NCBI GenBank assembly: GCA_028818705.1
Contig: JAPPNJ010000001.1
Coordinates: forward strand, 62,001 to 126,000
Direction: 5' to 3'
Length of the DNA stretch: 64,000 nt
Source: Candidatus Poribacteria bacterium
GTDB taxonomy: Bacteria > Poribacteria > WGA-4E > WGA-3G
The notes under the pieces were generated by a model that searched no databases, was not told the DNA's origin, and saw only the letters and a program-made list of their open reading frames with translations. Positions 18,801 through 28,000 of the stretch are shown here, in pieces; positions within the stretch are counted from its first letter, which is position 1; each line of letters begins with the position of its first letter. The position numbers were made by a program, and so were the translations under genes.

Positions 18801-19983
18801 CCCCCGGATTCGAAACAATATCCGTCGGCGCAACATCTATCCGATTCCCTAACCCATCCGAGATGTAATATGCCTGCAAACCATTTGGGAGATGGAAGAT
18901 AACTTCACCACCATCTCGCTCAAAAGACAATGGATGCGTGAAGATGTTCTGCGCGCCAACGCTACCCGCAAAGTCGTGACTTTTCCAATACGCACCATAT
19001 CGTGACCTGTGACGCTCCACGACACGGTTATTCCGCGATACCCCCGAATTGTTCGTCCCTGCTCGCCAGACGCGGACTCCCGGTGCACTCTGCAGATTCC
19101 GAGCGACATCTATACCTAACTCTCTCTCCAGTTCACGCTCGGTTTCAGGGAGTGCCAGAATATCGTGGTAGAGCGGCGGGAGTGAAGCCGTCGCCAGAAA
19201 CCAATCGGCGTGGACAAACGGCACTTCACACGCCATTTCTTGACGGAGATCCAACAGTTTTCCATGCAGACCCGCCTGTGTTCCTGCGTCGAACTCTATA
19301 GCATACGGATAGACTCCTTCAATCTGCGTCCATGCTTCGCGCGTATCCCATTCATAGTGGCGCAGGTCAATGTAGAAGATCGTCGCTGCTGCGTCAATCG
19401 GCTGTGGATTGGTAATCTGAAACCCCCACGAGAGACTATTGACGAGTTTTGAGAGGGCGACGCGATAGGCGCGAAGTGCCCCTAGTCCTTCGCCTGCGTT
19501 ATAGAGATGTGTCATCGTAAGATAACGTGCCGAGGGACGATCAAACGGATCAAGCGATTTGAGATGACTCTGCATAGCAGTGAGCATCGCGTCGGTCGTA
19601 ATGAAGGTGATGTCGTGTTGGACTTCCCAGCTCGGTGCCCCTGCTTGAATCCATTGGCGGATCGTGGCAATCGCTTGTTGGGACAAGGGTGGTTGGTTGA
19701 ACGGCATCTGTGCGCCATTTGCAGTCGGTCCGAGGAGCCGCTTATAGAACTCGGAGGCATCTGGATTTCTGGGCACAACGGTCCCGGTAGCAATCAAATC
19801 AGGTGCGGACTCAATAATAAGTTGCTCTGTAAAAGAGCCGTGTGGTCCGTGGCAGCCGAGGCAGCTTTGTTGAAAGATAGCATAGGCTTGTTGTGCGATG
19901 TCTACTTGGGCATCTGCTGTTCCAAATCCCAGTCCGATGAGTGTCAAGATTATTAGAGTGAGATACTTATTGGTTTTCATCAT
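15838..19983 (-). CDS. Giant secreted cytochrome c / leucine-rich-repeat / cohesin-dockerin protein
   Basis: About 1381 residues. Order: signal peptide ending TADA; haem c domain with CLGCH near residue 41 and a possible axial Met in GAQMPF; an uncharacterised middle part containing a second haem motif CIGCH near 407; short leucine-rich repeats of the internalin type (NxISDLSPLAGLxxLxx) about 572-840; a PA14/NPCBM-like sandwich (KVWLNGKLV) about 905-1025; a cohesin-like domain (DTFTLRLNAANITDLAGWQTDIAFDP) about 1030-1165; two dockerin-like calcium repeats (DVNKDGVTNAKDVALV, DVNGDGVVNGKDLAIV) about 1178-1240; and a FlgD-like C-terminal module starting NYPNPFNPETWIPYQL. Start chosen at the ATG after AAAGGAAG; TTG/ATG neighbours are possible. 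Probably cell-surface bound; role unknown, redox or adhesion. Confidence 0.9.
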   Translation of the reverse strand: MMKTNKYLTLIILTLIGLGFGTADAQVDIAQQAYAIFQQSCLGCHGPHGSFTEQLIIESAPDLIATGTVVPRNPDASEFYKRLLGPTANGAQMPFNQPPLSQQAIATIRQWIQAGAPSWEVQHDITFITTDAMLTAMQSHLKSLDPFDRPSARYLTMTHLYNAGEGLGALRAYRVALSKLVNSLSWGFQITNPQPIDAAATIFYIDLRHYEWDTREAWTQIEGVYPYAIEFDAGTQAGLHGKLLDLRQEMACEVPFVHADWFLATASLPPLYHDILALPETERELERELGIDVARNLQSAPGVRVWRAGTNNSGVSRNNRVVERHRSRYGAYWKSHDFAGSVGAQNIFTHPLSFERDGGEVIFHLPNGLQAYYISDGLGNRIDVAPTDIVSNPGASDPAVRNGLSCIGCHTEGMKEFEDGVRAFIQQTTNPSYDKAHALRLYVEKATMDRLVSADTQRYQEALEATGGVFDGIEPVSRFYESFQGSLNAAQAAAAVGLKPEALRQQIRRNPGLQNLGLTGLLSNGNVKRDVWTSNFETVVSCLYGNDCPTPSSEGPEEPIFRDVTPSTLIPDPNLRAAIAERLGKAPGAPITSDEMARLTRIEADEKGIRNLTGLEHAIRLERIEFRHNSISDLSPLAGLVRLDNIKLRGNRITDVSPLAGLISVDWLGLEENAITDLSPLKGLVKLNGIGIEGNPISNVSPLAGMLSLEGINARRTAISDFSPLAKLPRFRWLEIDRSNVSNLSGLAELTQLTRLQLNDNSISDISPLAKLTRLKSLELVNNTISDVSPLAGLTNLEHLHLRNNVISDVSPLAGLTNLKQLSLDNNIISDFSPLEGLAEKIYIRSSNNPGTLRQGGPKITGPWLWVLFPGSQFEDFRDRDLLARASGGEVTEREVATDGAVEGKSVGESVWISGKLGAAAWQNVSQSLRALGTPPADEKQNVVYGSITLDSPREQETKMFAGSGANHKVWLNGKLVTESHGWSEDYQEFFPVILKPGKNVLLVSIHNWNHRLNGHFGFAPDAEYTVLAPGTRFSLSTNATQIQKGDTFTLRLNAANITDLAGWQTDIAFDPAILKANNVNEGSFLKQGGGQTFFQKGTIKNRQGKIAGIKAARISQGGVKGEGTLLSLRFTAIARGEGRVVLRNFRAGTSTGQTILSTPPDTLIVVKRSVPTVPAWDVNKDGVTNAKDVALVTDALGQKPPRNPRTDVNGDGVVNGKDLAIVAEHLGERTAPAAPSVGGVYNPDTSREMVEHALNILHAADDGSFTFQRGIANLESLLALFVPDNTALLHNYPNPFNPETWIPYQLAEAADVTLHIYTANGVLVRTLHLGHQPAGIYQHKSRAAYWDGRNEIGESVASGIYFYTVFIGDFTATRKMLIRK

Positions 19984-20039
19984 CAACTTCCTTTAATCAA
20001 TAAGTGCGACGTAGGCGGCGGTCCTACAATCCGTAGCGG

Positions 20040-20245
20040 ACATGTCCTCCAGTGAAGTTAGAAACCTCGCCTACCAGTCGTCTTGTCAGTGCGAAGCAGT
20101 AGGGATACTAACACCATCCAACGAGGTTAGAAACCTTGCCTACCGATTATAGAGGTCAGTTATCAATTATCAGGATTCAGAGATCCCTCCTACACGGATC
20201 TTCAGGTAGATGTTGGGTTTCGCTACGCTCAACCCAACCTACGGC
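20040..20245. repeat. Cluster of CTAC-tailed hairpins (families D, D, C, E)
   Basis: Left to right: decayed D units (GAAGTTAGAAACCTCGCCTAC near 20054-20074 and GAGGTTAGAAACCTTGCCTAC type near 20121-20142), a C unit (GGATTC..GATCCCTCCTAC, 20173-20193) and an E unit (TTGGGTT / AACCCAA around CGCTACGC, then CCTACG, 20211-20243). The C+E part recurs as a direct repeat at 22612-22700. Confidence 0.8.
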
Positions 20246-20257
20246 TCAAACTGCCTT

Positions 20258-22531
20258 TTACTTCCGTATCAACATCTTGCGTGTAGCAGCGAAGTCCCCT
20301 GCTGTAAGCGTATAGAAGTAGACACCACTTGCTACAGACTCACCCACCTCATTTTTGCCATCCCAATACGCCGCACGACTCCGATCGTGATAACGTCCTT
20401 CAGACTGATGTCCCAAATCTAACGTCCGAACCAAAGCACCATTTATCTCATAGATACGCAACGTGACAGCAGCAGGTTCGGCGAGTTGATACGGTATCCA
20501 GGTTTCCGGATTGAACGGATTGGGATAGTTCGCCAGCAACGTCGTCTTTTCTGGTGTCAATAAGGTTAAAAGCTGCTGAAGGTTTGCTATTCCCCGTTGG
20601 AAGGCAAGCGATCCGTCATTTTCAAACTCCGCTTGTGCTATCCAGGTCCGTATTAGCGCGGGATCTAATTTCAGATGACTCAAAGCGAGGGCAGAGGGTG
20701 CAGCAGAAACACCACTGGGTTCGCCGAGGTGTTGCGCAACGAGGACGAGGTCCTTGATATTCCGTTTCCCATCGCGATTCACATCTGTTCGAGCATCAGT
20801 GGCTTTAACTTTTCCGAAGTCCTGTCCTACAAGGATTAAATCCAGAATGTCTGTTATCCCATCTTTATTCACGTCCCATTTAGGCAATTGCACGGTAATT
20901 TTCTTTCCGATGGGGTTCACCTTATATTCCGCGTCTTGTGCGAATCCGAAGAACCCGCTAAAACCGCCATGTCCGCGATTATCAACGGCGACCAACAGCA
21001 CGTTGGGTCCTTTCTTTAACGTGACAGGGAACGCATCTTGGTAATCACCGGCACCCCGAATGGTGGGATTGTAGTGGACGACTTCGCCGTTAAGCCAGAC
21101 CTTGACACCATCATCACTGCCGACGAGCATGGTAGTTTCTTGTTTACGCGGTGCATTGAAAGTGAGGGAACCGTAAACGACGTGGTCATATACCTCCCTA
21201 CCGCTTCCCCAACCGAGGGCATCCGTCATCTCGTTGATGTTGTCACCCCCCACGGCGGAAAGATTATGGGCTTTCCACTTGCCGCTTCCGACGGGTTTAT
21301 CTTCGGTTGCCCCGAAGGTGGCGACCTTCACCTCCGTCGCTGCTCCCTTGGTCGCTTTTGCCAGCAGGTCTGTGTTAGAAACGCCTGCGCCAGACACGAT
21401 TGCCCATAACCAGGGTCCCACTATCTTTGGACCGGCTTCTGGAAATGCGGAGTTAACGAAATCCGAATGTAAAATAGATGTTTTAGGGGAAAACCGATCC
21501 AACTGAGCCGTGTCGACGCCTGTGTTTTCGGCGAGTCCCATCCATGTCAGATTAGGCAAGGAAGCAAGCGCGGATACATCGGTTATTGCGGTGTTTTGGC
21601 TCAGATCTACCCATCTTAAGTTATTCACTGCTGCAAGGGGAGATACGTCCGATACTTCGTTGTCACGAAGGTCTATCCATGTCAAGTTGCTTAGTCCCTC
21701 AAGCGGGGATAGATCTGATATCTGATTATGTTCAAAACTCAAGCGTGTCAAACCTGTTAACCCCTTCAGGGGTGACAGGTCGGAAACCCTGTTCCCGGGG
21801 AGGTAGAGTTCTTTTAAACCCTTGGCGTCGGCTAAGGCGGAGATATCCGATATTTCTCCACCGCACACATTTATCTCTCGAAGCTTCGGCAATTTCGCTA
21901 TAGCGGCAAGGTTCACCACAGGCGTGCCCCAACCGTGAAAATTATGCAAGTTCGTTAATCCTGAAAGGGGGGTGAGGTCTGCAAGTGGATTACCGCTCAT
22001 CCCTATCCATTCCAGTCTCACCAACCCACCAAGGGGAGATAAGTCGGTTATTGCGTTATCATGGAGTGATATACCTCTCAAGTTGATTAATCCTTCAAGC
22101 GGTGAGAGATCAGTTATTAGATTATTCCCAAGGTGTAACCCCTCCACACTGGTTAATCCTGCAAGCGGTGAGAGATCGGCGATCGCATTCTCTTCCAACC
22201 CTATGTGACGGAGTTTTGTCAATCTTGTGATCGGTGATAGGTCAGATACTAAATTGTTGGTAAGCGTTAAGTCCTCCAAATTTACTGCGGCTCCAAGACC
22301 TACTAAGTTTTTAATTTTCATACTCTCAGCGCGAAGTTCCCGTAATGTTGCCATTTCATCCTTCGTAATCCGTGCGTTGGGTCCTTTGCCGAGTGCTTCG
22401 TTAATTGCCTTTCGAAGGTTGGTATCGCGGACGTTAACGGTTTGTGCAGATGCGTTCAGCTGCATTGTGAAAAGTACAGTGCAGAATGTGAATAGGTATA
22501 AGAAAATGTGTTGTCTTTTCAAGAGTTGCAT
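20258..22531 (-). CDS. Secreted leucine-rich-repeat protein with dockerin-like and C-terminal FlgD-like module
   Basis: 757 residues. A signal peptide (LLKRQHIFLYLFTFCTVLFTMQLNASA) precedes about 15 short LRRs of the NxISDLSPLxGLxxLxx type (about 45-375), then a PA14/NPCBM-like domain with KVWLNGEVVHYN (about 395-540), a dockerin-like pair (DVNKDGITDILDLILV, DVNRDGKRNIKDLVLV; about 553-610) and the C-terminal NYPNPFNPETWIPYQL module ending ATRKMLIRK. It is a shorter sister of the preceding gene, lacking the haem and cohesin-like parts. ATG follows AAAGGAG. The shared tail suggests a common export or anchoring route; dockerin on this protein and cohesin on its neighbour raise the option that they bind each other, which is inference. 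Confidence 0.92.
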   Translation of the reverse strand: MQLLKRQHIFLYLFTFCTVLFTMQLNASAQTVNVRDTNLRKAINEALGKGPNARITKDEMATLRELRAESMKIKNLVGLGAAVNLEDLTLTNNLVSDLSPITRLTKLRHIGLEENAIADLSPLAGLTSVEGLHLGNNLITDLSPLEGLINLRGISLHDNAITDLSPLGGLVRLEWIGMSGNPLADLTPLSGLTNLHNFHGWGTPVVNLAAIAKLPKLREINVCGGEISDISALADAKGLKELYLPGNRVSDLSPLKGLTGLTRLSFEHNQISDLSPLEGLSNLTWIDLRDNEVSDVSPLAAVNNLRWVDLSQNTAITDVSALASLPNLTWMGLAENTGVDTAQLDRFSPKTSILHSDFVNSAFPEAGPKIVGPWLWAIVSGAGVSNTDLLAKATKGAATEVKVATFGATEDKPVGSGKWKAHNLSAVGGDNINEMTDALGWGSGREVYDHVVYGSLTFNAPRKQETTMLVGSDDGVKVWLNGEVVHYNPTIRGAGDYQDAFPVTLKKGPNVLLVAVDNRGHGGFSGFFGFAQDAEYKVNPIGKKITVQLPKWDVNKDGITDILDLILVGQDFGKVKATDARTDVNRDGKRNIKDLVLVAQHLGEPSGVSAAPSALALSHLKLDPALIRTWIAQAEFENDGSLAFQRGIANLQQLLTLLTPEKTTLLANYPNPFNPETWIPYQLAEPAAVTLRIYEINGALVRTLDLGHQSEGRYHDRSRAAYWDGKNEVGESVASGVYFYTLTAGDFAATRKMLIRK

Positions 22532-22611
22532 TGGGTTTTATCTCCTTTGCTGCGTTAATGGCATTTTGCGCTTCCACATCTTCCATTGAAATGACTTTCT
22601 ATAGTTGTCAG

Positions 22612-22731
22612 TTAAGAGTCGGGATTTGGAAATCCCTCCTACAAAGATTGTTAGGAAGATGTTGGGTTTCACTACGCTCAATCCAACCTACGACTCAAAC
22701 TCGGCGAGGTTAGAAACCTCGCCTACCGATT
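22612..22731. repeat. Cluster of CTAC-tailed hairpins (families C, E, D)
   Basis: C unit GGGATTTGGAAATCCC plus TCCTAC at 22621-22642; E unit GTTGGGTTTCACTACGC with AATCCAACCTACG at 22660-22692; D unit GGCGAGGTT / AACCTCGCC plus TAC at 22703-22725. The C+E part is a direct repeat of 20165-20250 on the other side of the LRR gene. Confidence 0.85.
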
Positions 22732-22736
22732 CCCGC

Positions 22737-24746
22737 TCAGAGGTCTGTGTCGACGCGGATAGATAATTCTTCCAACTGGTCATTCGTTACAACAGATGGC
22801 GCATGCGTAAGCGGACAAAGCCCCTGTTGTGATTTGGGAAATGCAATAACTTCTCGGATGTTTTCCTCGTTGCGCATTAGCATGACAATCCTGTCTAAGC
22901 CGGGGGCGATCCCCGCATGTGGCGGTGTGCCATACGCCAAGGCATCTATGAAATATCCAAACCGACTTTCGACCTCTTTGGGTGTGATTTCCAAAATATC
23001 AAAAACCTTCTGTTGGACATCCGATTGGTGGATTCTGACGCTCCCGCTACAGATTTCATACCCGTTGCAAACGAGATCGTAGTGTTGGCTTTGGACATTC
23101 CCCGGATCTGTATCTAACAACGGCAAAGTCTCTTCTGTACATCCAGTGAATAGATGGTGGAAGGGTTCATAGCGATTTTCTTCCTCGTTCCATTCAAAGA
23201 GCGGATAATCGACAATCCACAAGAAGTTATACTGGGTTTCATCAATAAGGTCGAGTTGTTTCCCAAGATGGAGGCGAAGATTGCCGAGTGCATCGGCAAC
23301 GATATTCGGTTTGTCAGCAACAAAGAACATAATGTCGCCTGGCTTCGCACCCGTTCGCTCCTGCGCGGTTTCAAGTTGTTCTGTTGTGAAAAACTTGACG
23401 ATACCAGACGAAAATCCCTCTGTCGTGACTTTAACCCATGCCAACCCTTTCGCTCGGTAGATGGCGACGAACTTCGTTAGATCGTCGATGTCTTTGCGCG
23501 AAAAGTCTGCGCCGCCCGGTGCAGCAATAGTTTTAACCTGTCCACCTGTTTTCAAAGTCCGAGTGAACACCTGAAAATCACAGTCCGCCATGACATCCGA
23601 GACATCGGTAAGTTCCATACCGAACCGCGTATCGGGTTTGTCGTTTCCGAACCGTGCAATCGATTCGTGGTAAGGGAGTCGCAAGAACGGGGTTTGGACA
23701 GGGATACCACCCGCATCTTCAAAGATGCGTTTCATCAATCCTTCAGTTACTTCAAGCACATCGTCCACACCAGCGAATGACATCTCAACGTCAAGTTGTG
23801 TGAACTCGAGCTGTCTATCGGCGCGGGTGTCTTCATCGCGGAAGCATCGCGCGATCTGAAAATATCGGTCAACACCACTCATCATGAGGATCTGCTTGAA
23901 CTGTTGTGGTGATTGCGGGAGTGCATAGAATCTACCCGGATAATGCCGACTTGGCACGAGGACATCGCGTGCACCTTCGGGCGTACTATTCATCAAGATA
24001 GGGGTCTCGATTTCAAGGAAGCCCTGTTCATTCATATAGTTGCGCGCAGCGAGTGCTGCTTTATGGCGCATCGCTAAAGTCTCCTGCATCTCAGGACGGC
24101 GCAGATCGACGAAGCGATAACGCATCCGAATATCTTCCGCCACGTTGATCTCGTCTTCAACCGGAAACGGCGGCGTTTTGGCAGTATTCAAGATGTTCAG
24201 AGCGTCCACGGCGACTTCGATTTCACCCGTGTCGAGTTCGGGATTGACAGTACCGTGGTAGATACTGAGACCGGTTTCTCCGTTTTCGATATAGTAGGTC
24301 CGATTATTTTCGATGTCAGTGAGTAGCCAACGCGTGTTGGGTTCTCGTGTTGCGACTTCAATTTCTTCGGAGAGGGTGTACTTGGGATCAGCATCCGAAA
24401 ACAAGGCTCGGAACGCTGAAGATAAGACACCATTGGCGAGTTCTGTTTGGTATGCTGCGTCTGCTTGGAACAGGAGTTCACCCGGATCGCGTTCACGGAC
24501 GGTGCCGCTGACATGTAACACGAATTCGCTTCTGACTTCATCGGCGAGAGCGTGCGCTTTTTCATCAATCTGGGGGTCGAAGACAACTTGCGTGATACCT
24601 GTTCTGTCGCGTAAATCGACGAAGATAACCCCACCGTGATCTCGACGGCGTTTGACCCAGCCGTTAAGTACTGCCTGCGTACCTGTGTCTGCTAAGCGCA
24701 AGTCACCGCAATAGTGCGTGCGTTTTAAAGAAGGTTCTTGGGACAT
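22737..24746 (-). CDS. aspS: Aspartyl-tRNA synthetase (non-discriminating bacterial type likely) with OB-domain insert
   Basis: Charges tRNA-Asp. The class II core is complete: LPQSPQQFKQILMMSGVDRYFQIARCFRDEDTRADRQLEFTQLDVEMSF (motif 2 region), the GAD domain, and motif 3 in GIAPGLDRIVMLM. At 669 residues it exceeds the usual 580-600. The surplus is a block of about 74 residues (about 91-164) between RERDPGE and GTVNPELDTGEIEV, which are adjacent in the normal anticodon-binding OB domain. No Shine-Dalgarno site is seen; TATAAA at 24753-24758 ends 6 nt before the ATG, so a leaderless message is possible. It is transcribed away from the fusion gene's repeat-filled leader. Confidence 0.95.
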   Translation of the reverse strand: MSQEPSLKRTHYCGDLRLADTGTQAVLNGWVKRRRDHGGVIFVDLRDRTGITQVVFDPQIDEKAHALADEVRSEFVLHVSGTVRERDPGELLFQADAAYQTELANGVLSSAFRALFSDADPKYTLSEEIEVATREPNTRWLLTDIENNRTYYIENGETGLSIYHGTVNPELDTGEIEVAVDALNILNTAKTPPFPVEDEINVAEDIRMRYRFVDLRRPEMQETLAMRHKAALAARNYMNEQGFLEIETPILMNSTPEGARDVLVPSRHYPGRFYALPQSPQQFKQILMMSGVDRYFQIARCFRDEDTRADRQLEFTQLDVEMSFAGVDDVLEVTEGLMKRIFEDAGGIPVQTPFLRLPYHESIARFGNDKPDTRFGMELTDVSDVMADCDFQVFTRTLKTGGQVKTIAAPGGADFSRKDIDDLTKFVAIYRAKGLAWVKVTTEGFSSGIVKFFTTEQLETAQERTGAKPGDIMFFVADKPNIVADALGNLRLHLGKQLDLIDETQYNFLWIVDYPLFEWNEEENRYEPFHHLFTGCTEETLPLLDTDPGNVQSQHYDLVCNGYEICSGSVRIHQSDVQQKVFDILEITPKEVESRFGYFIDALAYGTPPHAGIAPGLDRIVMLMRNEENIREVIAFPKSQQGLCPLTHAPSVVTNDQLEELSIRVDTDL

Positions 24747-25023
24747 GATGTGTTTATAGTGGTTCTCAGTTCTCGGTTTTCAGTTTTCAGTTAAACAGAC
24801 ACTTTGTAACAATTCACTGTTTTCTGGAATATTCCAAGTTTGGGCAGAATTTTACAAAACGTCTTCAACCGAAAAGAGATATCTGAAAATCGATAACCAA
24901 TAACTATTTCTCCTATTTTAGTGGTCTTCGGTTACCAGTTTCTCTAGTTTTCAGTCAAGAGATGTTTGTGGCAGAGAAAAAATGCAACCGCTACATGCTC
25001 TACCGACAACCAATAACCGATAA
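24747..25023. repeat. Family H repeat region and putative aspS promoter
   Basis: 277 nt made largely of CAGTTCTCGGTTTTCAGTTT-like runs, a segment ACACTTTGTAACAATTC shared in outline with 32165-32190, and AACCAATAACCGATAACTATT at the right end. The aspS -10 candidate TATAAA (reverse strand) lies at 24753-24758. No gene is seen. Confidence 0.6.
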
Positions 25024-28000
25024 CTATTCTTTCAATTGTTCAAGTTCATTTTGAATCTGTTGCTTGGCACTCTGTAAATCAGCCGAATCTGTTGAAATTT
25101 GGATAATTTGCTCGAGCACTTTCAAAGCGTTGTCATAATGTTGAATCTGTTTTTGAGGTTGGTTCATCGCTGCGTAAACATTTCCGAGAATGTAATGGGA
25201 ACGCCACGAATTGGCATCTGCAGCGATACCTTTCTTTCCATATTTTTCAGCCTCTTCTAAATTTTCCAACTGCAAGTGGAGCTGCGCCATCGCCGCGAAA
25301 ATCGGAGCAGGCAATTGTAGTGTTGTCTCTTGCCTTTCAAGGCGTTCATAAGTACGAAGTGCTTCTCTATAGCGCTCTTGACGCTCGTATAAGGGACCTA
25401 AGAGTAGATAGATATCGGATCTACTGGGATCACGTCTGAGAAATTCCTCAAGTTCTCTCGTTGCTTTTCCAAGCTCCCCTTGCATTTCGTATAGGGTCGC
25501 CAGATGGAGGTGTCCCTGGAGGTCGTCAGGATTTTGTGCCATTGCTTGCTGCACCTGCCGTTCAATCTGTTGGAGTTCCTCTTGTTCACCCTCACGAATT
25601 AAACCTGCAACGACACCAAAGTTATAACGAATTGTTTCGTCAACGGGATTAAGTTCTACCGCTTCGTTCATGAGTGTTGCAGCATTTTGATACTGTGCGC
25701 TGGCATAAGCGATCTGTCCAAGGATTAATTTCTGGGTCGCTCTAAAGTAGGTATCGAGCGTCTGTCGAACGGCTTTCATCTCGGCGAGCGTTGAACCGTA
25801 GTTTACGAGATATGGCAGGACGCGTCCCCGATATTCGGCCATGCCCTTGACGTTCTGTGTAGTTGTGTTGGCGAGGTCAGCTCCCCGGAAGAATTCCAGC
25901 CGCGGCCGGTTGTCTGTGTGGATCGGTCCAGGACCCACGTATTCACGGACCGTCTCTGGTCCCATCATAAATGAATCGAGTAGCGACAAACCGTCCAAGT
26001 CATCAGCGGCGAGTCCTTCGCTGATACTCGCTATCTGTGCGCGTGCGAGAAAGTTTTTGTAATCAATCCGCAGCGGTTCAGGCGTGCCGATGAGAATCAC
26101 AAAGTCGGGTGTGTATTTGTACCAGAGCGTTGTATGCGGGAACACCTCAATGAAGGTGCGCACAATCATCTTATAGTGTGCCTCCGGTAGACGGTGCAAC
26201 GGGACCCACTGGCACATGATGCCGTCTTCGCTTAGAATACGACGGCACAGACGATAAAAATCGGCAGTGTAGATATTGGAACTCCCTGCACTGACAAGTG
26301 GATGGATAATTCCTGTTGAAATCATATCGTACTTGGTCTTTGTCATCAGGATATGGTTCCGTCCATCGTTGATTTTGTAGTTGAACAGTGGACTCTCAAA
26401 CACGTTTCCGTTGACATGTGTGAAATGCTTTTGTGCCGCTGAAATTACGCCTTCAGAGAGTTCTATGGCATCGACTCGGACACCGTGCTGCGTTATGGAG
26501 TAAGATGTGAGTCCCATGCCAAACCCAACGACGAGTGCGCGTTTCGGACGCCGATGCAATAGCAAGGGTAGATGTGCGATGACACGATGCGATGGCGAAT
26601 CCCAGCGCGAGGCGTCGGCTGCTTGATTTGTATCCACATAGAGACGATAGACGGCTTCATCGTCTTTTAGCGTTGTTACCGTGGCATCTACCTCTTCATT
26701 GTAATCGACCAGTGTATCACCCGGACGCTGTGTTTTGAAGATTGCGCTCTTGAGAAAAAGGGGTTGATTCAGCGTAAGCAGTAGAATAACTGCCAGCCCA
26801 GCGTTGAGAATCGGCATACCGATGCTTATCCCCTGTAGTAGCGTTCCTCCTGTTTCCGTCCGCTGTCCGCCTCTTAAGACAAGGAGACACCCGATGCCCG
26901 TGTTCAGCGCTACCATTAACACAATACTCGGTCGGATACCCAGAAGTGGAATCAGGATAAATCCGGCACAAAACGCGCCTAAAATGCTTCCGACTGTGTT
27001 GACTGCGTAGACGTTGCCGATGCTCCTACCGAGTTGGCGTTCGTTGCCGGTGTAGATTTTTGTCACAAGCGGAAAACTGGCACCCATTAAGAAGGTCGGC
27101 AGGCACATCACGAGAAAACAGGAAAAGAACGTCCAGAACCTGCTCACGCCAAAGGTAGATTGAAGTGCGCGGGTCATGGCGTATAATTCCTCAAACGCCG
27201 GCATCAGGATAAGTGCGAAAAGTCCAATGCCGAGTTGGAGGATGCCAAAAACAGCGACAGGTTGCTTTATCCGGTCCACCCAGCGTGCAAGCACGATGCT
27301 CCCAAGTGCGATGCCGAATAAGAATGCCGCCAACATCGTAGCAAAGGCATAGGTCGTGCTACCGAGGAAGAAGACCATGATGCGCGTCCACAACACTTCG
27401 TAAGCTAAAGCACAGAATCCTGAGATACCTATTGCCCACAATACTAAGTGTCTCTCAGGTCGTTGAGGAATATTCTCAGGTTCTGCTTGCTGTACTTCTT
27501 CAAGTTGTTCGTCTATTTCTGTTCCTGATACCCGATTTGCCAACGCTATCGCTATGGCTGCTACGGCGAAATTAATAGCGATACCGATACCGAGTGACCA
27601 TCGAATCCCGAACGCTTCGAGAAGGAAAAACCCCGCTGCTACAGTACCAACGACTGCCCCGAATGTGTTGAGCGCATACAGAACGCCGATGTTTGTGCCG
27701 AGTTGCTCCAACCTCTTCACAAAAAAACGGGTTAGTACTGGTAGTGTACCACCCATTAATGTTGAAGGAATCAGGAGCACGGCGAACGTCAATACGAATC
27801 GGATAAGCGAGAGGGTATAGAATTCTGATGTGACGTTGCGATGGATTAGCACATACAGGGCACCCAGAATCGATAAAATGAGGGGCCAGACCAAACAAAA
27901 CGCACCGATACCGGCTTCGAGGAGGGCGTACATCCGTAGCGGGGACTGGTCGCTTTTGTCGATCTTCCTACCGAAGTAGAAGCTGCCGAGCGCGAGTCCT

